The notes beneath the pieces were generated by a model. The model was not told where the DNA came from and searched no databases. It was given only the letters and a program-made list of their open reading frames with translations. A DNA stretch of 64,000 bases from Ridgeia piscesae (taxonomy: Eukaryota > Annelida > Polychaeta > Sabellida > Siboglinidae). Below, piece by piece: positions 13,369-25,706 of the stretch. The first letter of the stretch is position 1, and every line of letters begins with the position of its first letter. A program made the position numbers and the translations under genes. The stretch lies in the NCBI GenBank assembly GCA_025642075.2, contig JAODUO010000886.1, positions 62,001 to 126,000 of the forward strand, given 5' to 3'.

Positions 13369-13870
<502 letters not shown>

Positions 13871-14044
13871 GTGTGTGCGCATGTGACAGTATATACACGC
13901 ATGCCTGTGTAGTTCATGACTACTGCTAATACAATTTAAGAATCTGTATGGCACTTGCAGTACTTAGCTGTATGGTACAGTAGTAGTGTGGTTAAACGAA
14001 CAATTTGAGAGAAGTAGACCGAGACAGGTGAACAGTGTACTTAC

Positions 14045-14114
14045 TACTGCAGGTGAGACATTGCTTGTAAACACCCCAGATGAAGTCTCCACACTTGTCA
14101 CACCATGTAGGGGC
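14045..14114 (-). CDS. exon coding the first half of a C1 zinc finger (RASSF1-like)
   Basis: A 70-nt exon between acceptor CTGTGCAG (14115-14122) and donor GTAAGT (14044-14039). It reads APTWCDKCGDFIWGVYKQCL then TCS plus one base. Joined in phase 0 to the exon at 16172-16631, which ends GHNFLPVQLQ, it gives the C1 signature H-x-F...PTxCxxCxxxIWGxxxQxxxC. The PTWC-x-x-CGDFIWGV core is closest, from what I know of the family, to the C1 of RASSF1. C1 domains bind zinc through His3Cys6 and in some proteins diacylglycerol or Ras-type partners. The remaining ligands (C-x2-C, x4-H, x2-C) must lie in a further exon, which I could not locate on the minus strand below 14045. Confidence 0.85.
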
Positions 14115-14230
14115 CTGCACAGATCATAGTCACTGTCATGACAACTGGTGACATGTCATAGTACTGACAATAGTGACACTACACAGATCACACACACTGA
14201 CTGTCACAGATGTTGGTGGTAAGTTGTGGT

Positions 14231-14313
14231 AGCCATTTATCAAAGAACAACAGGCTGTATGCATGTGGTTACTAGTAACCAAGACATAGAAGTTGGTTCT
14301 TTGATAAATGGCT
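14231..14313. repeat. 18-bp perfect inverted repeat around a 47-bp loop
   Basis: AGCCATTTATCAAAGAAC at 14231-14248 is the exact reverse complement of 14296-14313. It could be the remnant of a tiny foldback element or a hairpin within the intron. No target duplication is obvious. Confidence 0.7.
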
Positions 14314-14319
14314 TCCACT

Positions 14320-16130
14320 GTAGTACCAGTACTGTTCTTGAGAGTTTGCTTGTGACCAGCTTACCACCAAGTCACCAACATGTGTGACAGTCATGTGTGG
14401 TCTGTGTAGTGTCACTACTGCCAGGTTGTTATTATCTCCAACTACAAATATGACTCCAATATTTTTAAACTGTTATACTGTAATATACGGGGGTAGTTGG
14501 GTATTATGTAAGTCAGAGTAAGCCTAACAGAAGAAATGCAGGCATGAGAGATACGATGCAAAATAAAGGGGGGGGGGTGAAACAAATCTTTATGCAGGAC
14601 TGATTTGTTACCATTAGTATACTTTTGGTTGACACGTTCATGTTAATTCATATACATTAACAAGGCAGTTAAGATGTGTAACATGACCTGAAATAAACTG
14701 CAAACACTTATAATAACATAACACTCATTGTCAAGGCATAACTAGCAATATCTACGATCTTGGAAGACCTGTTTGTTTTGTTCCTTATTTTTTTTACCCT
14801 TCCACCACCATGTCCAGTGATATTTCTACCCATCAAAAAAAGGGTTTACTTTACCCATTTAAATGATGGGTGGTCAGGTCTCTGCATAAAGCTATGGGTT
14901 GAAACACTTTTAATAATCATTGCCCATTTCATGCCCAATCATTTAGATGATATGTGACCATGATTTAACAAGGCTAGAGCCATGGTATACTTTAAATAAT
15001 TTTTCAAACTTGCATATCTTATGCAACTCGGCACTGCCATAGCTGCATTTGGTTTGACTACCCCGGTAGCTCATATTAATTAAATGTATTTTATGATTAT
15101 TCAATGAATTAATAAATGAAGAATATGGTGCCATATGGTAAGCTATATATAGATCAACATATCAGATGTTTTTATGTGTTGAATTGTGTTCGAAATAAAA
15201 AAGTTAAAATAAATTACAAAGAAAGATAACAGAGAAAAGCTTTTAAACAGCTCAGTGCGGTACTTGCAGAATGAGGAATTCCCCCGAGTTTTTGATTTTT
15301 TTTAACTGATTCCTGAACGAATATGTTTAAAATCATTACACAGACCGAGAGATTCAATTTGTCAAAGCTGCATCACAAGTCATTCGAAATGACTGTATGT
15401 ATACGTAACTTTGTTTAGTTGATTGGTAGAAAATTAACTCTGTTTCAGCAATGGAGCGCATAAAAATTTGCATGTCATTACTTAATGAATATTAATGAGA
15501 ACAGACTAATGTGGCGTTTTAAATAATTTCATTGGTTGTAAATCATTGTAATTTATTTAACTTTTTATTTCAAACACATATATGATTTTATTTATTTACA
15601 TAACATCCCCCATATATAATACAATACCATATTCTTGTTTTCACACAGAAATGTCTATTAATGGAATAAATCGGAAAATTATTTTAAATATACCAAGGCT
15701 CCGTACTGAGCATACTCATCAAATCATGGTCACACATCCTCTAAAAGGTATGTTCTTATCTTACGGCAAATGCCAATGGTTGTTCAAGCAGATACAGCTT
15801 TGCTATTTTAAATACATAAAATAGACAGTGGCAGCTAAAAGTTTGATCACTGAAGCTAGCGCACGTTTGCAATACATAACATATGGTCAATAAGTTTAAC
15901 TTATCTCATAAATAGCTACAAACATTAATGCCAACATTTCTAAACACAACACGCTAGGATTGAGGTATTACATACGAGTATGTACTATGTAAAACTAATA
16001 ATGTATTTATTTTGATTTTGCTAGATGATCCATGAAGATTTTAAAACCTGTCTAAAAAACACACACACATTTAGTTGTGTATGCATACTAGATAGTTACG
16101 TTACTTTGAATCCAATTCATTCATTAGTTC
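14320..16130. other. intron of the C1 gene, no exon seen
   Basis: Minus-strand intron between the donor at 16171-16170 and the acceptor at 14115-14116. It is AT-rich with no coding signal on either strand. A G8 run sits near 14571. Confidence 0.5.
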
Positions 16131-16171
16131 TAAATCTACAAGAAAATGAGCAAAGAAAAAGAGTGAGGTAC

Positions 16172-16631
16172 CTGTAATTGAACAGGCAGGAAATTGTGGC
16201 CTTGTCCAATCTCACGCTCGCTGTCAAATATGAACCCTTCCATGTCGTGTAGTTCAATAGACTCAACAAATTCAAACCCGTCCAGCAAGTCCTCGTTGTC
16301 TCTCTCACTCTCTCTTCGCACCCTACTCTCGCGGAATAACATAGGCAATGCAAGCCCCTGCAATAAGTTACTGTAATGCTGGAAATTGTTTGAGATTTTA
16401 CGCCGCACATGACTGATCATGTCACTGTCATACTCTTTATCAATGTCACTGTGATTACCATAACATGCATGGTCATCAACATCTCCTGTGCTGCGTGGTC
16501 GTCGGCGATGTGCAACTGAGCTAGTCAGAGTATCTGACTGGGCAGTCATCCCATTACATGTGGGAATGTGAGGCTGGATTGCATTTCCAATGGATTCATA
16601 GGCCATCCTTTCAACAAATTCACGGGCCATT
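16172..16631 (-). CDS. exon upstream of the C1 finger, amphipathic-helix start
   Basis: A 460-nt exon, one base plus 153 codons. The acceptor is ACATGACAG before 16631 and the donor is TTACAG|GTACCT at 16172/16171. It starts MAREFVERMAYESIGNAIQ, a predicted amphipathic helix. A low-complexity polar middle with Arg-rich patches (HRRRPRS, FRESRVRRESER) follows, then an acidic stretch (EFVESIELHDMEGF), and it ends GHNFLPVQLQ, the beginning of the C1 domain. The helix spacing of hydrophobic residues resembles PKA-RII-binding helices of AKAPs, but this is only a pattern resemblance. The acceptor was chosen because it is the one that keeps phase with the upstream exon; a start at the in-frame ATG further upstream (16645) would not. 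Confidence 0.8.
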
Positions 16632-16688
16632 CTGTCATGTGACATGACTTGTCACCTGGACACCATGCCAGCACACATGTAATCTCAC

Positions 16689-16826
16689 GCAGCTAACATG
16701 TTTCTGAAGAAGCAGAGTTGTATCTGTGCAACAATGTCAACAGGCCTGGACACATGGTCGACTCCAATGACACCGTACAACTGAGTGTGCACATCACTTA
16801 GGCAATGGCTGCAGAATGTTTCGTAT
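16689..16826 (-). CDS. 5' exon of the C1 gene, unrecognised helical segment
   Basis: A 138-nt exon: acceptor TTATTTTACAG before 16826, donor GC|GTGAGA at 16689/16688. It carries one base, 45 codons and two bases. The product begins YETFCSHCLSDVHTQLYGVI, continues through VDHVSRPVDIVAQIQLCFF and ends RNMLA. The intron to the next exon is only 57 bp (16688-16632), and joining gives an uninterrupted reading RNMLAAMAREFVERM. Both halves look helical and suggest one folded N-terminal domain spanning the junction. I do not recognise it. RASSF1 itself has no such N-terminus, so the gene may be a different C1 protein. The start codon lies further upstream and was not found. Confidence 0.75.
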
Positions 16827-16829
16827 CTG

Positions 16830-18385
16830 TAAAATAACATTACATTTAGGTAATTAAGAATAAATATACAGGGTGTATCAGTTATCAAGCAACCATGTGA
16901 CAGCCAAAGCCCACATATAAATAACGAAGTGGCTATAGCTCCAGGTCTGTAACTTGTCAGCTATTTATCTGGTACTTGTCAGCTATTTATCTGGTACTTG
17001 TCATATGTGCAGTAAGCGTGATATGCACCTCACAGCATATATGCACATGCCTGCAGCCATCTTCATTTCGATCGGTTGATGGTAACGATTATGTTATGAA
17101 AAGTTACTATTGGTGATGTATTTAATTGGTTTATTTATTTAGAACAGTTTGTATGTGCATATGAATTGGACAATGTTCAACTAATATGCGGCACACCGTG
17201 CACAGTAGGGTATCTATGTGAGTCGAAAGCACATATCCACAAATATTTTATAAAATCAACATTAAAAAATAAGATAAAAAGCGTGTGCGTGCCAAATACT
17301 GTAGTAGATTCGTCCAGCAGTCAATCAATGCCAGCTATATAAGATTCATTCAGCGCCTGCCGTCCAGCACTGTCAGACAGGAAGTACTGTTGACAGTGTT
17401 GTACCGGTAGGTTTACACTGCACATGCACAGGCGAAATGCAGGATATATATACAGCTAATTTAACATACATCCGGGTCCAGACGTATAGCAACAGCCTAC
17501 AAATAATGATTATCACAGTCCTGCTTAATGAGGAAGCACTTTGGAAGTTTGGTTTTTGTTTAACAAGTTTTCGCAGGCAGAGATGGGTTGAAAAAATCAC
17601 AAAATGTAAATATTACCAAATGTAATCGATTATGTATTTTTTTTACAGTTATTAATAATATGATTACTGACATTATGACAGTTTCATATCATGCGGTCAT
17701 ATATAATTATGTACCGTGGCCGTGGGCAGTGTAGCCTATTTATTATTAATATGATAATTGTGACAGTTAATTCAATAACTGCCCTTGCTTCCATTCCGTA
17801 TAATAATGGTTACAAATTCAACATAAGCGTCCTTCTCAGTCGCAGAAGCACCGAAACAGTAACTTCTAAACGGTCCTAAATACAGAAATATACAAACCGA
17901 AAAATGAGTCACCGTTCTCACGCTGAATGGTACGGTACGACTGCCAACACGCCGCGACAGCAGCGCTAGTACTACTACTAGCTACGGCCTTCGCTAATTC
18001 CTGTAACAACAGTGCAGGTTTTCAGTCGTGTCAATCGCAACCATACACGCAGAACAATAAAACTACTGTTTTCTTGAAGTGCACATGCGACAGGAGCGTT
18101 AGTTCAATGCGCAATAATAAATCAAAACAAAATTTATAACAAGCACACACCAGCGAACCAGCTAATCCGGAAGTTGGTTGACACTGGTTGCTCGCTGTAC
18201 AGTCTCAGTTACGAGTCTCGATTACCCAGGCTCCGTACGCCAGCGTCACCATTAAAATGTCGTGTTCTAGTTTTTCCAGCACTCCGCAGGGTTCTGTCAA
18301 CTTACTAGTCTGTATATACCGTGGTTACAACGTCATGATCGTATAAGGTCTCAATGAACTAGTCAGCTATTTTCTGATATATTTA
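16830..18385. other. 5' side of the C1 gene, no confirmed exon
   Basis: One possible first exon is an ATG on the minus strand at about 18255 followed by seven codons and a GTAATC donor, but it cannot be confirmed. The region from 17900 to 18320 is richer in CpG than its surroundings and could be a promoter. Confidence 0.3.
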
Positions 18386-18390
18386 CCTAC

Positions 18391-18391
18391 A

Positions 18392-18426
<35 letters not shown>
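18391..18426. repeat. (AT)n microsatellite
   Basis: An AT dinucleotide run of about 35 bp. Confidence 0.9.
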
Positions 18427-18432
<6 letters not shown>

Positions 18433-18641
18433 ATATATTATCGCCATATAACTAACTGATAAAAACGATTACCACAATATATAATTACTAACAAAACTTC
18501 CCCAATATTATATACTGATGAAAAATAAACTAAAATAGTTTATTTTCATCAGTCAAATACAACTAGTGTCATCAGTCTTATATATTCTTGTGGCTTGTTT
18601 CAATCAGCTCCAATCACGCGGAGTCTCGCATAGCTTATAAT

Positions 18642-18642
<1 letters not shown>

Positions 18643-18722
<80 letters not shown>

Positions 18723-18833
18723 CATACATACATACATACATACATCATGCATGCATCAGCATGCATGCATACATACATACATACATACATACATACATAC
18801 ATACATACATACATACATACATACATACATACA

Positions 18834-18867
<34 letters not shown>

Positions 18868-18890
18868 CATACATACATATATACATACCA
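18643..18890. repeat. compound (AT)n-(ACAT)n microsatellite
   Basis: A 75-bp (AT)n passes into (ACAT)n, interrupted by a near-palindromic CATGCATGCATCAGCATGCA insert near 18747-18770, then continues as (ACAT)n to about 18886. Confidence 0.95.
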
Positions 18891-18949
18891 GTAATACCTC
18901 TCGGATGGCAGATTTACGTAAAGGCGGCTGATAAAATATGGATTCTAGT

Positions 18950-19860
18950 CATACTAGGAAACGTACTCACTATAGGTACTATCTGTCATGCCGAATGACG
19001 TTTAGGGAAGCGACGAAGTTTTCCCCACTGGTGTATCCTTTGCCAATCTCTTGATCATGCCGCAACTGTGTCATATGTCTACTTCATCTCTATTTTCACT
19101 ATTCGGCGCCATGTTGTTTTCGGATGCCCGCTCTTTCTCTTCCCTTCAGGGGTCCAGCGCATTGCGGTTCTGTGGTGATGGTTGCGTCTTCTTTTCGAAA
19201 TGAGTGGTCAACCCACTTCCATCGTCTTCTTGTGATGATGGTTCGCATGCTTTCCTGATTAGTATTTGCTCATTGGCTATATTCCTCTGGGCCAGTATAG
19301 ACTTAGGATATCCCGGAGACTGGTTGTGTGGAAGGAAGATAGTCTGGACATGTCTTGCTCTGTCCTACGCCGGCACTCTGATACATGAAAAATATTGGTA
19401 AGTATACAGGTCTGATAGATTCGTAACTTCGTACGTGTGCTATATTATTTTAATTTCCATACTTCCTCCATGCTCACGAAACCACATCTGGCCTTATTAA
19501 ATCTGCTCTGAATGTCCGTGTTGCACTTAATTCCGTCCTGGCTAATGATGTCATGCAAGTATATACACGTGAATGTAGTAGTACTCGTTAGTTCAGATTA
19601 CCGGACCTTCGCTGCTGATGGAGTTGGCATATGCTCACAATCTGTAATTTTGTTTTCTTTTGGCAATTTTTTTGTCCAACTTATTGACTGAAAATGGTGA
19701 GCTTTGTCTTTTCCTGTGTATGACAATGAGAGTGCGACCAGAGACCATGGTCATCAGCAACAGCTATAGATCTTCTAGAGTTGAGAAGAGCGCCCATCTG
19801 ATACTTCTTGGGTTGTCTTTTATTGTACGTCGTAATAGGGTATGATGGGGCATGGAGCCA
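18950..19860 (-). pseudogene. decayed RTE-like LINE reverse transcriptase, 3' part
   Basis: Read on the minus strand in shifting frames, this keeps landmarks of RTE/CR1-type ORF2 C-termini in the right order. Near 19750 there is a relic of the YADD-type box (DDHGLWSHSH) and a TQEKTKL helix. Near 19560 there is YLHDIISQDGIKCNTDI. Then come KLRIYQTC and LRDILSLYWPRGI, followed near 19230 by the KWV-H-x-x-RKEDATI motif and the GRERAG tail. Stops and frameshifts separate these pieces, so it is dead. The catalytic Asp pair is no longer in an intact frame. Confidence 0.75.
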
Positions 19861-20895
19861 CCGTGGGGTAACAAGCCCCCTTGGATTACGTAAGTTTTAC
19901 GTGTTTGAGACCTGTGTCCGGTGGACGAATACAATGCTGCCATCCATTGTCTACTCTGACCAAAAAACAGACGCTGGCGGTAAATAAATATTTTGCATTT
20001 AATGCTTTGTTACATTTTTGATGTAATAGTTGTATGTTTATAATGTTTTACTACAGCAACAAGATTAAACAAAGCCTCGTGCAAGTGTTGTTATATTTAT
20101 ATGTAGTCTGTAGAGCTTCATTTACGTTTTGTGAAAATCGGTGATAATTATAATTAGCGCGGGAATTTACATTTGTGTAGATCATGCATGCTGGAGGCAA
20201 GAAGCCCCCCGACCGTGTGGGGCAAGATCCCCCCGTTCGGTAACAGTCTATAAGCGTGAGTAGGTCATAAAATATAGCCTACTTGTTTTGTATAATTAGT
20301 AAGATGATTCCAAAAGCTCTATTATTACGTTAACATTAGGCAATATCTGTAAAAGTTCAGCTCAGACGTTTCAGTGAAGAATGGCATTCATAATTTATAG
20401 ATATGTCATATTTGCAGACCTATATGTTATGTGATTACTTGCTGAGTGGGCAATACGTTTTAGATATGGTTCGTATGCATATGGCTACATTCTGAAAGCT
20501 GCACTCTTTCCATTGAAGGTAGTCAGTCGACTGTATCACGTGACAATTTAGATGTTAAGTTACCTAAAAGTGAAGGAATGTCGTAAATATGTTGGTTAGG
20601 TAACTATGTTGGACAAGATAATACCTATAAACCATTTTCAGGTTGATATCGAGTATTTCGGTATTCGTATGTTGTACACCGGCAAAGTAATTTTATCTGC
20701 CAGTTAAGGACTATCATGATTAAGTAATTTCGATTATTGTATTGCACAAGATAATACATACATAACATCTTCATGTTGATTACGATTTTTTTTCATATGT
20801 TGTAAAATGAACCTGTCTATGGTGCATGGAGCCCCCGGAGGCTTCATGCCCCACACAACAGGGCGTCTTGTCCCCTGGTATGGGGCAAGAGGCCC
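19838..20895. repeat. three G/C-rich motif blocks, origin unknown
   Basis: Blocks at 19838-19895, 20196-20250 and 20815-20895 each contain GGGGCA(T/A)G next to AGCC(C)C runs (for example TGGGGCAAGA, CATGGAGCCCCC, AACAAGCCCCC). They stand out against the AT-rich surroundings and may be subterminal repeats of a DNA transposon. No matching target duplication was found. Confidence 0.4.
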
Positions 20896-21914
20896 TCTTA
20901 GAACAATACTTTTAATTAACAGTTATAATCGTTATTTTTGTCAAATGTTACAAATACTTTGGTATTATATAACATAACCACATGACAATCGCATGACAGT
21001 AACAGGAAGTCTGTTCTTGGCATGCACATTGTTTTCTTTTGCAACGATATTGCTATGTTAATTGCATAAGCAGGTCTATACTTCTGCATTGCAATATGTA
21101 TAGACCAAATTCGAACACGTTGTCATTATGCGGACGTATAAAGTGTGAACATCGCAACAAAAATAAGTTACACAATGTTTTATTCATGCAAGCTACGCGT
21201 AACATAATAATGAACTTTCCCGTTGTACCGAAAGTGTACACCGGCCTTTCCAACCCGAGAATTGTTAATGTAAAACACCTATCCCAGTATGACTTCGCAA
21301 ATGCCGATGACGTTAAACACAGTTTCTAGTCTCGCTGACTAGCCTGAAATTCCTTATACTAATAGCACACTTCCAATGAGTCTGTTTTATTAGTTCACCA
21401 AGAAAGCGTCATCATTAGACGTCGTCCTTCCTCGTTCGCAGACAGTGTCCCACCATCGAAGTCGCTGTTATCGCAGCAGTTCGACTGCACTTAGGTGGGC
21501 TGTCGCACCCACCATTTCTATCCAATAAGGTGTGTTTTCCAGCGGGTCTGGCGAGCTTCTCTCCATCCTGGTGACGCGTCATAGGTTGGTCACCTGAAAC
21601 ACAGCAGTGCTTAAGTTTTTTGGAACAGCTAAGATTCAGTTTTAAGAAAGAAATCAAGAAGGATGAGACCAACTGTGCTGATGAGGAAACGAAAAAGAGA
21701 GATCAAGGTTACTCCATGATACGTGGTCCCCCGGCCTCAAGCCAATTCACACGAGGATTGTATTATTTTATATACGTATTAATCCTGTCACTAAACATAT
21801 ATTTGCTATTGCTAATCTTGCTCTATATATCTTCTTTATTGTCAATCTCTATAGACGGGAACGTCTGTCGCCCTCGCGAATAATGCTGACTTCCTCTATG
21901 CCTGGAGATCATCA
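20896..21914. other. non-coding, no gene seen
   Basis: Several 85-96-codon frames (21039-21329 plus, 21415-21672 minus, 21620-21883 plus) show no recognisable domain or splice context. Confidence 0.4.
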
Positions 21915-23750
21915 TACATTTAATAATAACACAAGTTTTATTAGCAACTCAACTGAGTTGGATTGGCATTACAATAAGTTACAATTAACTCATCAAAACA
22001 TCATACAAATACAATATAAATACATCTGATACCGCAAATCATACCGTATTAATAGCCTTTTTACTGACAGTTGTATAAAGCCCACGGTATAAAGGAGTTA
22101 CGGAATCTATTCGTTCTAGTAACTGGTAACGGGTACACATTTTGTTGTGTAATATTATATTCGATATGTATGTCGATTCTGTATGTGTGTGTCGACTTTA
22201 ATTTTATCAAAATATTTTTGACAAATGCTGTCCCGTCTTACATTCAACGTATCCAGGTTAACACGTCTAAGTATTTCCGCGTAACCCAATCCAGGAAAAA
22301 TACATTTTAGTGCCCTTTTCGTATAACTTCAATATTGTCAGACAAATATTGGGGCAAATTAGTGTGCCATACAGGACATGCATGTTCTAGAACTGGTCTC
22401 ACCACACTAACGTATACACTGACCAGATCTTTCTGTGTAATCCCTGCACGCTTTAACTGATATAACATGTACAAGTGTTTACCAGCCTTTTTCACAATAT
22501 TATCCACGTGTTTGTTCCATGTCAGATCCTGAGAAATGGTCACACATAATAGTTTGGCATGGCATACTTGTGCTATATCCCTCCCATCAATCTTTATATT
22601 CGGGATAGTGCTTCTGAAATTGCCATCTTGTGCAAAACTAATGATTATTTCTTTTGATTTTTCCGAATTAATGTTCATGTCATTCTGTTCTGTCCATCTA
22701 GCAGCAATATCAACCGACTCTTGTATAACAGATACATCATTTCTGTCGCATATTTCAAATAACGTACTGTCATCTACATACTTATATAATGGAACAGTCG
22801 TTCTTAAATCATTTATGTAAACAAGGAAACATTTAGGTCCAGACAATGTCCCTTGCGGTACTCCCCCATTGGGATGACCAGAATGGGAATATTCATTTCC
22901 TATTTTTACTCGTTGAGCTATGTCTAATAGAAATGTTGCCATCCATCTTAAAATATGTGCGGGCAACCCATACGACTGTAGTTTATCTAGCAACATATGA
23001 TGATTAATAAGATCAAACGCTTTGCTAAAGTCTAGCATTACAACTCTGACATAAGAATTCAATTTCTCTGTCGCCTATACCACATATGAACCAGTTCGAC
23101 AAGAACGTCTGTTGTGGACGTTCCGCTAATTCCCCCAAATTGCTTAGCATAAATTTCACCTTCAATTGTTTCATCCACCCATTTCATTATTATTGATTCA
23201 AACACATTGGCAGCTATTGGAGTTAGTGAAATTGGTCTAATGTCTTTTTCAATCGACACAGGGGGGCTTGTTTTTGGCAACGGTATTACATTGGCCATTT
23301 TCCATTCCATAGGGAGTACACCTTCTCTTAGTGAATTGTTAAAAATAGCAGTTAATGGAGGGGCGAGAACATTTGCATAATTTCTTAACACCCATGCAGG
23401 GATGTTGTCAGGCCCAGTAGCTTTGTTGGCTTTAACACTCTCCAAGGCTTTAAAAGTAGTACATACGCTTATCACATACTGATCCGGCAGTTCCTCGTTA
23501 ACGTCGAACACCTTGTGACTCTTATTTAACCGAGGCAAATGGTCACTCACAGACATAAAGAAATCATTCATTGTATTGGCCAGTAAGCCACAATCACCAT
23601 CCGTTGTTTTGTTAGCTAGACCTTGCATGCATGATTTGCCATTTGTTTTAAGTCCCATTATTGTTTTCATATGCTTCAACCAATCGTGGGATCCCGATTC
23701 ATGCATTGCTGCAATTTGTGTTTGGTAAAAATATCAAACATATTGCTATA
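21915..23750 (-). mobile_element. 5'-truncated non-LTR retrotransposon (Jockey/CR1-like)
   Basis: The minus strand carries the reverse transcriptase part of ORF2. Frame one (23706-23059) has KANKATGPDNIPAWVLRN (RT motif 1 region) and WKMANVIPLPKT. After a frameshift near 23060, frame two (23062-22307) has VVMLDFSKAFDLINHHMLL, GGVPQGTLSGPKCF, the catalytic YVDDS box and GVTISQDLTWNKH-type thumb sequence (here LCVTISQDLTWNKHVD). A second frameshift near 22310 leads to a C-terminus ending SFIPWALYNCQ and a TAA at 22063-22061. The 3'UTR ends in AATAAAACTTG and a TTATTATT tail near 21915. The endonuclease is missing, as expected for 5' truncation. Two frameshifts make this copy inactive, but the residual frame is long, so it is fairly young. 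Confidence 0.9.
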
Positions 23751-23858
23751 GCTTTATTCAACTTTTGCTACGATTAGGGAGGCGTTCCAAAACATTCTCT
23801 ACCTTGAGATGACCTGCTTGTGTTAGGGTTAGTTATTAAGCTACGTCTATGGGTATTG

Positions 23859-23966
<108 letters not shown>

Positions 23967-24106
23967 GTAATGTTTTAAGATCACGTAATGTTTTAAGCGC
24001 GAAACGTTTCAACGTCCGATTTAATCGTCGCGAGAACAATTGTAGTCGCATAGCAACGAAATAACGTCAGCTGCTCGTCTTGTTGTTCGAATCTTGACCA
24101 GCGGGG

Positions 24107-24110
24107 ATGG
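24107..24110 (+). CDS. putative first coding exon of the two-HMG-box gene (ATG G)
   Basis: The four bases ATGG are followed directly by a consensus donor GTAAGT (24111-24116). The one spare base joins in phase to the exon at 25601, giving Met-Gly-Ser. The upstream 100 bases are CpG-rich (AACGTCCGATTTAATCGTCG) and could be a 5'UTR or promoter. The assignment rests on phase and donor quality only; another first exon is possible. Confidence 0.4.
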
Positions 24111-24116
24111 GTAAGT

Positions 24117-25600
24117 ATTCCCAACCGTCTTATTGTATTTTCATTAATTGTCTGTTTATCGGTTTTTTTTATCAAGTTTACTTTATAATCAATATAAAAA
24201 TGCAATGTTGTATGGCATCTCAACTTTTAAACAATACACGCATGTACGTTCGTATACTGACTTAAGAAAAAGTGGTTGTTAGATCATAGATTGTTGAACA
24301 AACATCTGTGTAACTGTAATTTAAGCGTTAATCGAACAAAGGTGTGTGGAATATTTGCAAATATCATTAAAAATGAAAGTCATGTTAATTGTAAAAACAT
24401 TAGATCAACGGGGAATCGGGTTGGTACTTTTATTCCAAAGTAGCCTAACCATTGGACACTTTTAAATCAAGACTAAAAAAAACTTAAATTCAATGTATTG
24501 CTTCCAAACATGACCCAGCCCCACCCACATTGGCGTAATGACCTTCGGGTTTTTGCAAATTAAAACTTAGACATAGACTTACAACACTCAGTAGAAAAGT
24601 TATGTAGACGGCGACCTTTTTATAATTCCGTGCAGTTGCTACAATTTAAATATTGTGAATAATTATTATAATATATTATAATAGAAGCTTATTTCTGGTT
24701 AGTAGCCTCACAAACGCGCACTTTTTGTAACAGGTAATTGTCAAATATGACATTGTCGTAAAATGTAGATGTAGATGCTGGCAAGTGTTTACTTGAAGTT
24801 ACAGTAAGTAGACTCTAACTAATTTTAACGGAAGCCAATTTGTATCCGTGCGCGTGAAAACGTGCGGTGACGTAAACAATTTCCGATACGCACGTTTAGC
24901 AACGGTGTGACGTCACCACGTGAACGTTGGTTTTGTTTCGAATTTTAAGCAGGACGGGCAAGTATTTGTAGTTGTCCTGACTGTTGCCTTTTTTAACTGT
25001 TATGTGCCGATAATGTTTTAACTTAACTTATTAACTTGTTGTTGACAATGATGTAGTGTGTTTAACGTATTTTTGTAATGAAAGTATTTACTTTTAAATA
25101 AGAGTGCTACTACGATATCAATCAATCTTGACCTGACATCACAAGTCATAGCATAATTACGCTGTTTTATGTTAATTCATGTACCTTATTTGCGTAATCT
25201 GCTATGAGGATATTTATAAATTTATTAATTGTTTTTCTAAGACACGTTTTAATTGGAGTAACTAATTACATGTAGACCCAATAGATTTTAAATATTTATC
25301 TTGTTATTACTTTTTAGTTGTGACAACTTTGAATTGTTTGTGTACATTTTGACATTTTAAGGAAACCCAGAATATTGTTTCCCTTGCTATTGAACGATAC
25401 AAATTAATTGTAGAATAGGGCTTATTGCTGTTGCTGTCGCTGCTGTTGCTGCAGCAGCCGTAATAACAATAATAACAATAACACTCATAATAATAATAAT
25501 AACTTATTTCGCCTATATCTCCAGGAAAGTTCACGAACACATTTTTCCACATAATTTACCGATAAACCTAATTACCTTCATACTTTTGCTTGTTGCATAG
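24117..25600 (+). other. proposed intron 1 of the HMG gene
   Basis: No exon was recognised. It includes a CpG-rich island around 24850-24950 with a CRE and an E-box (separate entry), which raises the possibility of an alternative start inside this interval. Confidence 0.4.
24908..24922. promoter_or_regulatory. perfect CRE (TGACGTCA) with adjacent E-box (CACGTG)
   Basis: TGACGTCA at 24908-24915 and CACGTG at 24917-24922 sit in a locally CpG-rich stretch (24850-24935) upstream of the basic HMG-gene exon. Full-length CREs bind CREB/CREM-family bZIP factors; E-boxes bind bHLH factors. Function is inferred only from the motifs and position. Confidence 0.35.
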
Positions 25601-25706
25601 GTTCTGCCAGGGCGGGTTCACCGAAGGCAACCTCACGTCACGCCAAGAGGAAGCACAGCCGGTCATCGAGTCGAAATCGTTCCAGCAAGAGAGCACGCAA
25701 CCACAG
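25601..25706 (+). CDS. exon 2 of two-HMG-box gene, Arg/Ser/Lys-rich tail
   Basis: A 106-nt exon: acceptor TTGCATAG, donor CCACAG|GTACGG. Read with a one-base carry-in it codes 34 residues including SARAGSPKATSRHAKRKHS and RSSSRNRSSKRARNH, then carries two bases into the next exon. The Arg/Lys/Ser/His richness is like protamine-type or histone-tail DNA-binding arms. The other frame through this exon (69 codons, 25590-25799) does not connect in phase and is a shadow. Confidence 0.75.
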
